Shown in pieces: positions 9,074 through 17,695 of a stretch of 64,000 nucleotides of DNA. Position 1 is the stretch's first letter. Each line of letters begins with the position of its first letter. The DNA is from Bifidobacterium imperatoris (lineage in GTDB: Bacteria; Actinomycetota; Actinomycetes; Actinomycetales; Bifidobacteriaceae). The stretch lies in the NCBI RefSeq assembly GCF_002860405.1, contig NZ_NMWV01000005.1, positions 299,121 through 363,120 on the forward strand. Direction: 5' to 3'. Under the pieces are notes generated by a model, which ran no database searches, had not been told where the DNA came from, and was given only the letters and a program-made list of their open reading frames with translations. The position numbers and the translations under genes were made by a program.

Positions 9074-9152
9074 TCCGGCTGGTTTCCGCCTTTATTGTTA
9101 AGTCATGCCAACAAGGAATTGACATGGCGCCAAACAGAGGGGAAGAAACAAC

Positions 9153-10118
9153 ATGTCCGCAGCAACACAAACTCAGACGCCCACCAACCCGCAGGAGCCG
9201 GTGCGCGTGAACCATACCCTACGCAACATCATCATCGCAGCCGTGGTTGTGGTGCTGGTTCTGGCAGGTGGCTTCTTCGGCTACCGTGCCTTCGCCAACA
9301 ATGCGAATGCCGAAAAGGGATCCGAAGCCAACCCGGTCAAGATTGGCGTGGTCGGCGCATCCGATAAACCGTGGCAGGTATTCAAGCAGGAAGCTTTGAA
9401 GCAGGGCATCCACGTCGACATCGTCGACTTCCAGGATTACACCTCCGAAAACCCGGCGCTTGATTCCGGTGATCTTGACCTGAACGAATTCCAGCACCTG
9501 CTCTACCTCGCCAACTACAACGTGAAGAACAACAAGGATCTGCAGCCCATCGGCGGTACCGTGATCGTGCCGCTCGGCCTCTATTCCAGCAAGGTCAAGA
9601 GTGTTGACGAGATCAAGCAGGGAGACACCATCGCCATTCCGAACGACGAAACCAACCAGGCTCGTGCTATTGGCGTGCTGCAGAAGGCTGGCCTTGTGAC
9701 TCTGAAGCACAAGTGGACCGCAGTCACCGCGCCAACCGATATCGACGAGTCCGCCTCCAAGGTGAAGGTCGTGCCGCTGGGTGCCGAGAAGGTTGCCAAC
9801 TCGCTCAACGATCCGCAGCTGACCGCAGGCATCATCAACAACAGCTACATCAAGGATGCCGGCCTGAACCCGAAGGACGCCATCTTCCAGGACGATCCAA
9901 GCGCGGATTCCGCCAAGCCGTACATCAACGCGTTCGTTGCCCGCAAGGCAGACGTGAACAACCCGGTCTACAAGAAGATCGTTGAAATCTACAAGACCAA
10001 GGCTGTCACCGATGCAGTGCAGGAAGACTCCAAGGGCACCTCGGTTCTGGTAACCGATTACAGCGCCAAGGAACTACAGGGATACCTCGCACAGATCGAA
10101 TCTGATCTGTCCAAGTAA
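9153..10118 (+). CDS. NlpA/MetQ-type substrate-binding protein, copy 2
   Basis: The 321-residue protein is a close paralogue of the one at 2974-3945, sharing long identical blocks (DIVDFQDYTSENPALDSG, LDLNEFQHLLYLANYNV, NNKDLQPIGGT, IPNDETNQARAIGVL). It has the same layout: short polar N-terminus, one membrane helix (IIIAAVVVVLVLAGGFFGY) and no lipobox cysteine. No ATPase or permease accompanies it, so it probably delivers its ligand to MetNI encoded 4 kb upstream. The next gene is an M20 hydrolase, which mirrors the first locus. Inverted repeats upstream suggest its own regulation. Confidence 0.87.
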   Translation: MSAATQTQTPTNPQEPVRVNHTLRNIIIAAVVVVLVLAGGFFGYRAFANNANAEKGSEANPVKIGVVGASDKPWQVFKQEALKQGIHVDIVDFQDYTSENPALDSGDLDLNEFQHLLYLANYNVKNNKDLQPIGGTVIVPLGLYSSKVKSVDEIKQGDTIAIPNDETNQARAIGVLQKAGLVTLKHKWTAVTAPTDIDESASKVKVVPLGAEKVANSLNDPQLTAGIINNSYIKDAGLNPKDAIFQDDPSADSAKPYINAFVARKADVNNPVYKKIVEIYKTKAVTDAVQEDSKGTSVLVTDYSAKELQGYLAQIESDLSK

Positions 10119-10158
10119 CCAACATTCCACTGCAATCAATAATCAATACATAGTCAAC

Positions 10159-10186
10159 TGGCGGCTCGGCAGTATACGAGCCGCCA
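10159..10186 (+). terminator. Hairpin between metQ copy 2 and amidohydrolase
   Basis: TGGCGGCTCG (10159-10168) pairs perfectly with CGAGCCGCCA (10177-10186). There is no T-run; partial termination or message processing is more likely than a full stop. Confidence 0.5.
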
Positions 10187-10206
10187 TCATCATGAGGAGA
10201 GCACCC

Positions 10207-11457
10207 ATGAGCGAGCAAGAATCCCTCGAAACCCGCGTAGCCAACGCCAAGCAGCGCATCAGCGATTATGCAGATTCCGCACTGGCCGACTACCAGCGTA
10301 TTTCACTGGCCATCCACGACAAGCCTGAATACAGCAACTACGAATTCTTCGCTTCCGAAACTTTGTCGAACAAGCTCAAGGAAGAAGGCTTCGACGTTAC
10401 CCTTGGCGTGGCCGATCATCGCACCGGATTCGAAGCTGTCTACCGTACCGGCAAGCCCGGCCCAGTGGTGGTGTTCCTCGCCGAATATGACGCTCTGCCC
10501 GGCGTCGGCCACGGTTGTGGCCACAGTGTCTTCGGCCCCAACTCCTCACTGGCCGCAGCTTCGCTGAAACAAGTCATTGACGAATTCGGCGGCGAACTGC
10601 GCGTCTACGGCACCCCCGGTGAAGAAGGTGGCGAGAACGGTAGCGCCAAGGGAAGCTTCGTCAAAGATGGTTTCTTCGACGACGTGGACATCGCCCTATG
10701 CGCCCACCCGCATGCTGGAGGCAACTTCCTCTCCTCGCGTAATCTCGCATGCCAGCCGATCGATATTGAATTCCACGGCAAGGCCTCCCATGCCGCAGCC
10801 ACGCCCGAACAGGGCATCAACGCGCTCGATGGCGTAATTCAAACCTTCAATTCCATTAACGCATTGCGCCAACACTTGCCCAAGGACGTGCGCGTTCACG
10901 GCATCATCACCGACGGTGGCCTGCAGCCAAACGTGGTGCCCGATTACGCCAAGGCCAAGTTCTACCTGCGTTCCGCATCCGTGCCGGGACTGCTCTCCCT
11001 GCGCAAGAAAGTAGAGAATATCGTGGCTGGCGCCGCACTCGCCACTGGTGCTACCGGCACACTGAAGCCCTACCAGAATCAAGTCGACAACATGATTCCG
11101 ACACCATTGTTCGATGAAGTATGGCAGCGCAACGCCGAAGCACTGGGCCAGGTGGTCGAACCTACCGAACAGGACAAGGTGAGCTTCGGCTCCAGCGACG
11201 TCGGCAACGTTTCCCAAGTGGTGCCGACCATCCAGCCGATGTTCTCCATTTCCCCCGAGAAGCTCGGCGGCCATAACGAGAAGGTCGCTGCCGCAGCGGC
11301 CAGCCCGTTCGGATTGGAATCGATTCGCTGGTCATCCAAGGCCTTGGCCTACACCGCGCTCGATGTGATTGTGGATCCTGATTTGCTGGCGCGAATCAAG
11401 GAGCAGCATGCGGCCCGCGTTAAGACCCAGGAAGCCGATGTCGCTCGAATCATCTGA
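10207..11457 (+). CDS. M20-family amidohydrolase (AbgB-like)
   Basis: The 416-residue protein is an M20 metallohydrolase of the aminobenzoyl-glutamate hydrolase/M20D2 dipeptidase branch rather than the hippurate-hydrolase branch of 6058-7209. Visible ligand blocks are FLAEYDALPGVGHGCGH (about residues 85-101), GTPGEEGGENGS, and CAHPHAGG, with KASHAAATPEQG in the lid domain and SSDVGNVS near the C-terminus. It follows metQ copy 2 by 88 bases. A substrate such as an N-acyl amino acid or dipeptide taken up by that importer is plausible but not shown. ATG 10207 has GAGGAGAG just upstream. Confidence 0.85.
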   Translation: MSEQESLETRVANAKQRISDYADSALADYQRISLAIHDKPEYSNYEFFASETLSNKLKEEGFDVTLGVADHRTGFEAVYRTGKPGPVVVFLAEYDALPGVGHGCGHSVFGPNSSLAAASLKQVIDEFGGELRVYGTPGEEGGENGSAKGSFVKDGFFDDVDIALCAHPHAGGNFLSSRNLACQPIDIEFHGKASHAAATPEQGINALDGVIQTFNSINALRQHLPKDVRVHGIITDGGLQPNVVPDYAKAKFYLRSASVPGLLSLRKKVENIVAGAALATGATGTLKPYQNQVDNMIPTPLFDEVWQRNAEALGQVVEPTEQDKVSFGSSDVGNVSQVVPTIQPMFSISPEKLGGHNEKVAAAAASPFGLESIRWSSKALAYTALDVIVDPDLLARIKEQHAARVKTQEADVARII

Positions 11458-11489
11458 TTGATTCAGCACATCGCGCAATATCAATGATT

Positions 11490-11548
11490 ATGCCTTCTAC
11501 GGCGCATCTGTCTCACCCGTGAGTCACCATGCGCACTAGAAGGCATTT
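11490..11548 (+). terminator. Nested hairpin after the amidohydrolase
   Basis: ATGCCTTCTA (11490-11499) pairs with TAGAAGGCAT (11537-11546), with GCGCAT/ATGCGC and CTCAC/GTGAG helices stacked inside and TT following. Probable terminator. Confidence 0.6.
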
Positions 11549-11576
11549 CTAATTTGAATAACGGGGGAGGGCCGGC

Positions 11577-11777
11577 ATGAGCAGCAACGATAAGCAGTGG
11601 TATTTCAACATGGTCAAGGGGCGGGCCGAACTTGGCCCTATCTCTCCAATAGAACAGCGCATGGGCCCGTACAAAACCAAGGAAGATGCCGAGCACGCTT
11701 GGGATATCGTCGCCGATCGCAACGCCAAATGGGAAGAACAGAATCGTCGGTGGAACGGTGAAGGATACCGCCACTGA
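11577..11777 (+). CDS. Small conserved actinobacterial protein (SPOR-like annotation)
   Basis: This is a 66-residue, highly charged protein with no membrane segment or signal. A strong ribosome site (GGGGGAGG) lies just before ATG 11577, and terminators flank it, so it is a real single-gene unit. The pattern KQWYFNM...ELGPIS..EQRMGPYKTKEDAEHAWDI..RN.KW resembles short bifidobacterial and actinobacterial proteins that I recall being annotated as SPOR-domain-like. That assignment is from memory, and the function is unknown. Confidence 0.75.
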   Translation: MSSNDKQWYFNMVKGRAELGPISPIEQRMGPYKTKEDAEHAWDIVADRNAKWEEQNRRWNGEGYRH

Positions 11778-11847
11778 CCGGCACTGGCAGTTTGGCTGCT
11801 GCAGTTGATGTGAACACTCGTGAACGTCACGGTATTTTTCATATGGT

Positions 11848-11888
11848 GAAAAACCGCTCAAATCTACACATGTAGATGAGCGGTTTTC
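11848..11888 (+). terminator. Terminator before the pflB leader
   Basis: GAAAAACCGCTCA at 11849-11861 pairs with GAGCGGTTTTC (11878-11888), and ATCTAC/GTAGAT extends the inner helix. TTG follows. It ends transcription of the 66-residue gene. Confidence 0.8.
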
Positions 11889-11943
11889 TTGTGAAATAGG
11901 TCATAAACAAGGGCTATAAGGGGCTGAAAAGCGTTGCAAATAC

Positions 11944-12013
11944 GTGCAAACTACACGAATGTGAGATAGCTCACTTGCAATTTCAGCTTTTCCCAAGCAT
12001 GTGCAAACTACAC
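11944..12013 (+). promoter_or_regulatory. pflB upstream control region
   Basis: Two copies of GTGCAAACTACAC lie at 11944-11956 and 12001-12013. Between them TGTGAGATAGCTCACT (11960-11975) matches the CRP/GlxR-type half-site arrangement TGTGA-N6-TCAC with the central TA seen in GlxR sites. GGGCTATAAG (11911-11920) lies further up. These suggest at least one DNA-binding regulator of pyruvate formate-lyase; its identity is not shown. Confidence 0.5.
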
Positions 12014-12069
12014 TTAGTGGCAATGGTTCCGTGAAGATGCGAAACCTACAACCCCATTAAAGGAGTGAC

Positions 12070-14445
12070 ATGACCGCAGTAGAGAATGCAGCTGTCTCCC
12101 AGGAGGAGCTCGACGCAAAGGCGTGGGCAGGCTTCACCGAGGGTAATTGGCAGAAGGATATTGACGTCCGTGACTTCATCCAGAAGAACTACACCCCGTA
12201 CACCGGCGATGAGTCCTTCCTGGCACCTGCCACTGAAAAGACGAAGCACCTGTGGAAGTACCTCGACGACAACTATCTGGCAGTAGAGCGCAAGCAGCGC
12301 GTCTACGACGTGGACACCCACACCCCGGCTGGCATCGACGCCTTCCCGGCTGGTTACATTGATTCCCCGGAAGTCGACAACGTGGTTGTCGGTCTTCAGA
12401 CTGACGTGCCTTGCAAGCGCGCTATGATGCCGAACGGCGGCTGGCGTATGGTCGAGCAGGCCATCCGTGAGGCCGGCAAGGAGCCGGATCCGGAGATTAA
12501 GAAGATCTTCACCAAGTACCGCAAGACCCACAACGATGGCGTCTTCGGCGTCTACACCAAGCAGATCAAGATCGCTCGCCACAACAAGATCCTCACCGGT
12601 CTGCCGGATGCCTACGGCCGTGGCCGCATCATCGGCGATTACCGCCGTGTGGCTCTGTACGGTGTCAACAAGCTGATCGCCTTCAAGAAGCGCGACAAGG
12701 ACTCCGTGCCGTACCGCAACGACTTCACCGAGCCGGAGATCGAGCACTGGATCCGCTTCCGTGAGGAGCACGACGAGCAGATCAAGGCTCTGAAGCAGCT
12801 CATCAACCTCGGCAACGAGTACGGCCTCGACCTGACCCGCCCGGCACAGACCGCTCAGGAAGCCGTGCAGTGGACCTACATGGGCTACCTGGCCTCCATC
12901 AAGTCTCAGGACGGCGCCGCAATGTCCTTCGGCCGTAACTCCGCCTTCCTCGACTGCTTCATCGAGCGTGACCTCAAGGCCGGCAAGATCACCGAGACCG
13001 ACGCCCAGGAGCTCATCGACAACATCGTCATGAAGCTGCGTATCGTGCGCTTCCTGCGTACCAAGGATTACGACGCCATCTTCTCCGGCGATCCGTACTG
13101 GGCAACCTGGTCCGACGCTGGCTTCGGCGACGACGGCCGCCCGCTGGTCACCAAGACCTCCTTCCGTCTGCTCAACACCCTGACCCTGGAACACCTTGGA
13201 CCTGGCCCTGAGCCGAACATCACCATCTTCTGGGATCCGAAGCTGCCGGAAGGCTACAAGCGCTTCTGCGCCAAGATTTCCATCGACACCTCCGCCATCC
13301 AGTACGAGTCCGATAAGGAAATTCGTTCTCACTGGGGCGACGACGCCGCCATCGCATGCTGCGTCTCCCCGATGCGCGTGGGCAAGCAGATGCAGTTCTT
13401 CGCTGCTCGTGTGAACTCCGCCAAGGCTCTGCTGTACGCTATCAACGGCGGCCGCGATGAGATGACCGGCATGCAGGTCATCGACAAGGGCGTTATCGAT
13501 CCGATCAAGCCGGAAGCCGATGGCACTCTGGACTACGAGAAGGTCAAGAACAACTACGAGAAGGCTCTCGAGTGGCTGTCCGAGACCTACGTCATGGCCC
13601 TGAACATCATCCACTACATGCACGATAAGTACGCCTACGAGTCCATCGAGATGGCTCTGCACGACAAGGAAGTGTACCGCACCCTCGGTTGCGGTATGTC
13701 CGGCCTGTCCATCGCAGCCGACTCCCTGGCCGCCATCAAGTACGCCAAGGTGTACCCGATTACCAACGCTGAGGCCAAGACCCTCGAAGGCCACGAGTAC
13801 GAGTACGTCGAGGGCGCTGACGACGATCTGGTCGTCGGCTACCGCACCGACGGTGAGTTCCCGATCTACGGCAACGATGATGATCGCGCCGACGACATCG
13901 CCAAGTGGGTTGTCTCCACGGTTATGGGCCAGGTCAAGCGCCTGCCGGTCTACCGCGGTGCAGTCCCGACCCAGTCCATCCTGACCATCACCTCCAACGT
14001 GGAGTACGGCAAGAACACCGGTTCCTTCCCGTCCGGCCACAAGAAGGGCACCCCGTACGCTCCGGGCGCCAACCCGGAGAACGGCATGGACTCCCACGGC
14101 ATGCTGCCGTCCATGTTCTCCGTTGGCAAGATCGACTACAACGATGCTCTCGACGGCATCTCGCTGACCAACACCATCACTCCTGATGGCCTTGGCCGCG
14201 ATGAGGAAGAGCGTATCGGCAACCTGGTTGGCATCCTCGATGCCGGCAACGGCCACGGTCTCTACCACGCCAACATCAACGTGCTGCGCAAGGAGACTAT
14301 GGAGGATGCAGTCGAGCACCCGGAGAAGTACCCGCACCTGACCGTGCGCGTCTCCGGCTACGCGGTGAACTTCGTCAAGCTCACCAAGGAGCAGCAGCTC
14401 GACGTCATCTCCCGTACCTTCCACCAGGGTGCTGTCACCGACTGA
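12070..14445 (+). CDS. pflB: Formate C-acetyltransferase (pyruvate formate-lyase)
   Basis: The 791-residue enzyme splits pyruvate with CoA into acetyl-CoA and formate. In bifidobacteria it competes with lactate dehydrogenase and yields extra ATP through acetate. The adjacent catalytic cysteines are in [11 protein letters not shown] (about residue 435), and the glycyl-radical loop [10 protein letters not shown] is near the C-terminus. Length is close to the roughly 760-790 of the family. AAAGGAG precedes ATG 12070, and codon use is strongly biased, as for an abundant protein. The activase follows after a terminator, so the two genes are probably separate transcripts with some read-through. Confidence 0.97.
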   Translation: MTAVENAAVSQEELDAKAWAGFTEGNWQKDIDVRDFIQKNYTPYTGDESFLAPATEKTKHLWKYLDDNYLAVERKQRVYDVDTHTPAGIDAFPAGYIDSPEVDNVVVGLQTDVPCKRAMMPNGGWRMVEQAIREAGKEPDPEIKKIFTKYRKTHNDGVFGVYTKQIKIARHNKILTGLPDAYGRGRIIGDYRRVALYGVNKLIAFKKRDKDSVPYRNDFTEPEIEHWIRFREEHDEQIKALKQLINLGNEYGLDLTRPAQTAQEAVQWTYMGYLASIKSQDGAAMSFGRNSAFLDCFIERDLKAGKITETDAQELIDNIVMKLRIVRFLRTKDYDAIFSGDPYWATWSDAGFGDDGRPLVTKTSFRLLNTLTLEHLGPGPEPNITIFWDPKLPEGYKRFCAKISIDTSAIQYESDKEIRSHWGDDAAIACCVSPMRVGKQMQFFAARVNSAKALLYAINGGRDEMTGMQVIDKGVIDPIKPEADGTLDYEKVKNNYEKALEWLSETYVMALNIIHYMHDKYAYESIEMALHDKEVYRTLGCGMSGLSIAADSLAAIKYAKVYPITNAEAKTLEGHEYEYVEGADDDLVVGYRTDGEFPIYGNDDDRADDIAKWVVSTVMGQVKRLPVYRGAVPTQSILTITSNVEYGKNTGSFPSGHKKGTPYAPGANPENGMDSHGMLPSMFSVGKIDYNDALDGISLTNTITPDGLGRDEEERIGNLVGILDAGNGHGLYHANINVLRKETMEDAVEHPEKYPHLTVRVSGYAVNFVKLTKEQQLDVISRTFHQGAVTD

Positions 14446-14484
14446 TCAGCCGCTGACATCAACCGTGTGAAACGGTAGACGATG

Positions 14485-14515
14485 AAGGGGTGGGCTTAAG
14501 TCCCACCCCTTCCTT
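14485..14515 (+). terminator. Terminator after pflB
   Basis: AAGGGGTGGG (14485-14494), loop CTTAAGT, CCCACCCCTT (14502-14511), then CCTT. Confidence 0.85.
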
Positions 14516-14635
14516 ATGACAGTCTTTCTTGAATCCCCTCAGAAAGAAGACCGCCATGATGTGATTGAGGGGAGAGGCTGACTCCGGCCAGTAATTCACA
14601 GAGTCACTAGCATCACTTTCAGGAACAGGAGGACA

Positions 14636-15517
14636 ATGATGCCCGACGACCAGTTCCGCACCACCACGCGCCATATGCTGCGTGAATCAAAGACTTATGC
14701 TTCCCAAACATTAATGGGCGGACTTTCCGGTTTTGAATCACCTATTGGACTCGACCGCCGTGATCGTATCGCTGCACTGAAATCCGGCGATATCGGCTTT
14801 GTGCATTCATGGGATATCAACACTTCCGTGGACGGTCCGGGCACTCGTATGACCGTGTTCATGTCAGGCTGCCCATTGCGCTGCCAGTATTGCCAGAATC
14901 CTGATACGTGGAAGATGCGCGATGGCAAGCCGGTGTATCTGGACGCCATGATTAAGAAGGTCGATCGATACAAGGATCTATTCAAGGCAACCCACGGTGG
15001 CATCACCTTCTCGGGCGGAGAATCGATGATGCAGCCGGCATTCGTTTCCCGAGTATTTCATGCTGCCAAGGAAATGGGCGTGCACACCTGTTTGGACACC
15101 TCTGGATTCTTGAATACCAACTACACCGACGAAATGCTCGAAGATATCGATCTGTGCCTGCTCGATGTGAAATCCGGTGATGAAGCCACCTACCATAAGG
15201 TGACTGGAGGCCTGTTGCAGCCCACCATTGATTTCGGCCAGCGCCTCGCCAAGGCCGGCAAGAAGATTTGGGTGCGATTTGTGCTGGTTCCAGGACTTAC
15301 GGACTCCGAGGAAAACGTGGAGAACGTAGCCAAGATCTGCGAAACCTTTGGCGATGCTGTGGAACATATCGATGTGCTCGGCTTCCACCAGCTTGGCCGC
15401 CCGAAGTGGCATGAGCTGCGCATTCCGTATCCGCTGGAAAACCAGAAAGGTCCGAATGCAGCTACGCGCGAACGTGTGGTCAACCAGTTCAAAGACCACG
15501 GCTTCACCGTGTATTAA
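14636..15517 (+). CDS. pflA: Pyruvate formate-lyase activating enzyme
   Basis: The roughly 293-residue radical SAM enzyme installs the glycyl radical on PflB. The iron-sulfur motif CPLRCQYC (CX3CX2C) lies near residue 80, followed by NPDTW; the SAM-binding GG motif is FSGGESMMQP, and the C-terminal block is LGFHQLGRPKWHEL. It has about 45 more N-terminal residues than the E. coli enzyme, including GLDRRDR before the conserved GFVHSWDINTSVDGPGTR. AGGAGG precedes two adjacent ATG codons (14636 and 14639); either can be the start. Confidence 0.95.
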   Translation: MMPDDQFRTTTRHMLRESKTYASQTLMGGLSGFESPIGLDRRDRIAALKSGDIGFVHSWDINTSVDGPGTRMTVFMSGCPLRCQYCQNPDTWKMRDGKPVYLDAMIKKVDRYKDLFKATHGGITFSGGESMMQPAFVSRVFHAAKEMGVHTCLDTSGFLNTNYTDEMLEDIDLCLLDVKSGDEATYHKVTGGLLQPTIDFGQRLAKAGKKIWVRFVLVPGLTDSEENVENVAKICETFGDAVEHIDVLGFHQLGRPKWHELRIPYPLENQKGPNAATRERVVNQFKDHGFTVY

Positions 15518-15519
15518 AC

Positions 15520-15623
15520 ATTCATTTGGCTCTATAAGCATCGGAGCCAAAACAATGAATGATCAGCGGATGATTGTATGTGCAGCTTCCGGCTCCACTC
15601 AATGCGCGCGAGCCGGAAGCTGC
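15520..15623 (+). terminator. Two hairpins after pflA
   Basis: TTTGGCTC (15525-15532) pairs with GAGCCAAA (15544-15551), flanked by ATTCAT/ATGAAT. Further on, GCAGCTTCCGGCTC (15582-15595) is the perfect complement of GAGCCGGAAGCTGC (15610-15623). Neither has a long T-run, but together they should end most transcription. Confidence 0.65.
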
Positions 15624-15650
15624 AAAGCAAACCGCGCAATAGTGTGGTAA

Positions 15651-15673
15651 TTTACGCGTGGCGTAGGCGTAAA
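15651..15673 (+). promoter_or_regulatory. Palindrome before the DUF3000 gene
   Basis: TTTACGC (15651-15657) and GCGTAAA (15667-15673) form a symmetric site 38 bases before the next start codon. Candidate operator; no regulator is identified. Confidence 0.3.
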
Positions 15674-15710
15674 TACCGCGATTCCAATAAATCGCTCGTA
15701 GCCTAGAGAT

Positions 15711-16340
15711 ATGGCTGACATCTACGCATTTCCTGTGGGTGTGCCCAATGAAGGGCAGCCCTTGCGCCCTCAAGGTGTGCCGGATGAGCTGTGGGCTGCG
15801 GTCAAATCAGTAAGCTCCATCACCAGAATCGCCGGCGTTCGATATCGGGAGATTCCTGTGCCCTCCACGCTGGCCGATTATGGCATCGGTGTGGAACTTG
15901 AATCGGAATACCCTCCTGAACAGGCCATCTCGGAAACAAGCAATGGTTTGCTTCGATCCGCTACCGGATGGGTGATGCTGCTGTACTGCAGAAAGCCCCG
16001 AGTCGACTGGGGGTCGAGATGGCGATGCGTGGCATTCGCTCGACTGCCTTTGGAAGCCGCCGAAAATGATTCACTGACTCCCAGCATGTACTGGGATGAG
16101 ATGTGTGATTACCTTGAATGCGTGGAACCGGATTCGGTATCTGGCACGGTGACAGTGAATCAGAATACGTCATTTGGGGGTCTTGCCGGCACCGCCAGTG
16201 CAGGGTGTGAAATTCGTGTGTCTTGGACTCCGCTTGACGGTTCTGGACTGGACGGTACTATGGACGCCGGCGCACAAGTGAACTCGTGGGCCGCATTCAT
16301 AACATCCACTGTTCGCTTTGAGGAGGCTGACGACAGGTGA
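15711..16340 (+). CDS. DUF3000 family protein
   Basis: The 209-residue protein fits the actinobacterial DUF3000 family, which has no established biochemical role and usually sits directly before RNase D. Recognisable blocks are WVMLLYCR near residue 83 and a mid-protein RWRCVAFARLPLEAAENDSL. There is no signal or membrane helix, so it is cytosolic. Its stop overlaps the GTG start of RNase D by four bases (GTGA), indicating coupled translation. The conserved pairing suggests a shared RNA-related process, but that is only inferred from gene order. Confidence 0.75.
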   Translation: MADIYAFPVGVPNEGQPLRPQGVPDELWAAVKSVSSITRIAGVRYREIPVPSTLADYGIGVELESEYPPEQAISETSNGLLRSATGWVMLLYCRKPRVDWGSRWRCVAFARLPLEAAENDSLTPSMYWDEMCDYLECVEPDSVSGTVTVNQNTSFGGLAGTASAGCEIRVSWTPLDGSGLDGTMDAGAQVNSWAAFITSTVRFEEADDR

Positions 16341-17641
16341 GCGACGCCCGCGACACTCAACCACGGCTATTAAAGGAACCTCGTGGAGGAGTGCCCAATG
16401 TCACCGCGACGCTTGATGACTACCATCGCGTGTGCGAAGCACTGGCCAATGCAACCGGTTCTTTGGCAGCTGATGCGGAACGAGCATCCGGATTCCGCTA
16501 CGGGCATGAGGACTGGCTGATTCAATTCAAGCGTGAAGGTGCCGGCATCGCATTGCTCGACCCCATCGCGTTGACGGAAGCCGGAGCGGACTGGAACGAG
16601 TTCAATGAAGCGGTTGGCGATGCAACGTGGATTCTGCATGATTCATTAATGGATTTGCCGGGATTCGCGGATATCGGTTTGCGGCCAAAAAACCTGTTTG
16701 ACACGGAAATCGCGGCACGGTTACTTGGTCTGCATCGATTTGGTCTGGCTTCCGTTACTGAACATTATCTGGGTATCACCTTGGCCAAGGAGCATTCCGC
16801 AGCTGATTGGTCGTATCGTCCGCTTCCCCGGGATTGGCGCAATTATGCAGCGCTCGATGTGGAAGTTCTAATTGAGCTGGAACAGGCGATGCGCCGCGAT
16901 TTGAAGGCAAGCGGCAAAGACGAATGGGCCCAGGAGGAATTCGATTACGCGCTGCAAAAAGGATTGGCGCCAAGAAAACCTCATCCGGTACCGTGGCTGC
17001 GCATCTCCCGCATTACCGAACTTGGACGCGACCCGCAGGGGCTGGCCATAGCCAAATCACTATGGGAGGAACGCGACCGTCTGGCTAAGCAATACGATAT
17101 TTCTGCCAGTCTGCTACTTTCGGATGCTTCAATTATCGAAGCAGCACAGCGCAAGCCCCACAATGCTGCGCAATTCCGCATGGTGCGTTCGTTGAATGAG
17201 CGAGTGCGCATGCATACGGGAACGGAACAAGACAAAATGTTCGAGCGCTATGCGCCGATTCAGCGCATGGTAAAGCCTAAGACCTGGAAGATTGCCATCG
17301 ATAGGGCTCTCGCGCTGAAGCCGTCGCAATGGCCGTCCATGCCCGCGCCCGAACAACCGGATGAAAATGGAATCACGAATGCGCCACGATCGATGCGACT
17401 ATGGCAGCAGCGTCATCCGGACCGATATGAACGACTGCAGCGTGTCCGTAAGCTCATCAACCAGATAGCCGAGGACACTCGCACTCCGGCTGAGATTATC
17501 ATCAAACCGCAAATCGTACGCAACCTGTGCTGGGTGGAAGAACCGGAAACCATAGACGTTGCTGAGTTCCTCAAAGAGCAGGGTGCACGAACATGGCAGG
17601 TGAATCTTATTGCACCGTCCGTGAGTGGCGTTATTATGTAG
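16337..17641 (+). CDS. rnd: Ribonuclease D (HRDC-domain 3'-5' exonuclease)
   Basis: The 434-residue protein has a DEDD exonuclease domain at about residues 30-200: LAADAERASGFRYGHEDWLIQF (exo I), FDTEIAARLLGLHRFGL (exo II) and the YAALDVEVLIELEQAM block (exo III). The HRDC nucleic-acid-binding domain follows (RDPQGLAIAKSLWEERDRLAKQYD). Such enzymes trim tRNA and other stable RNA 3' ends. The ADAERASG form of the first motif is the usual actinobacterial variant. The start is GTG 16337, overlapping the stop of the DUF3000 gene. Confidence 0.9.
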   Translation: MSDARDTQPRLLKEPRGGVPNVTATLDDYHRVCEALANATGSLAADAERASGFRYGHEDWLIQFKREGAGIALLDPIALTEAGADWNEFNEAVGDATWILHDSLMDLPGFADIGLRPKNLFDTEIAARLLGLHRFGLASVTEHYLGITLAKEHSAADWSYRPLPRDWRNYAALDVEVLIELEQAMRRDLKASGKDEWAQEEFDYALQKGLAPRKPHPVPWLRISRITELGRDPQGLAIAKSLWEERDRLAKQYDISASLLLSDASIIEAAQRKPHNAAQFRMVRSLNERVRMHTGTEQDKMFERYAPIQRMVKPKTWKIAIDRALALKPSQWPSMPAPEQPDENGITNAPRSMRLWQQRHPDRYERLQRVRKLINQIAEDTRTPAEIIIKPQIVRNLCWVEEPETIDVAEFLKEQGARTWQVNLIAPSVSGVIM

Positions 17642-17695
17642 AGGTTGCCTAACGGCAGATTGTAAGAATTAACGACTTTTTGAGGAGTCATTAGC

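Noticed and set aside
12046..14424. A 792-codon open frame on the minus strand
   Set aside because: It mirrors pflB in the antisense frame, an effect of strong GC-rich codon bias; it has no ribosome site and no family motifs.
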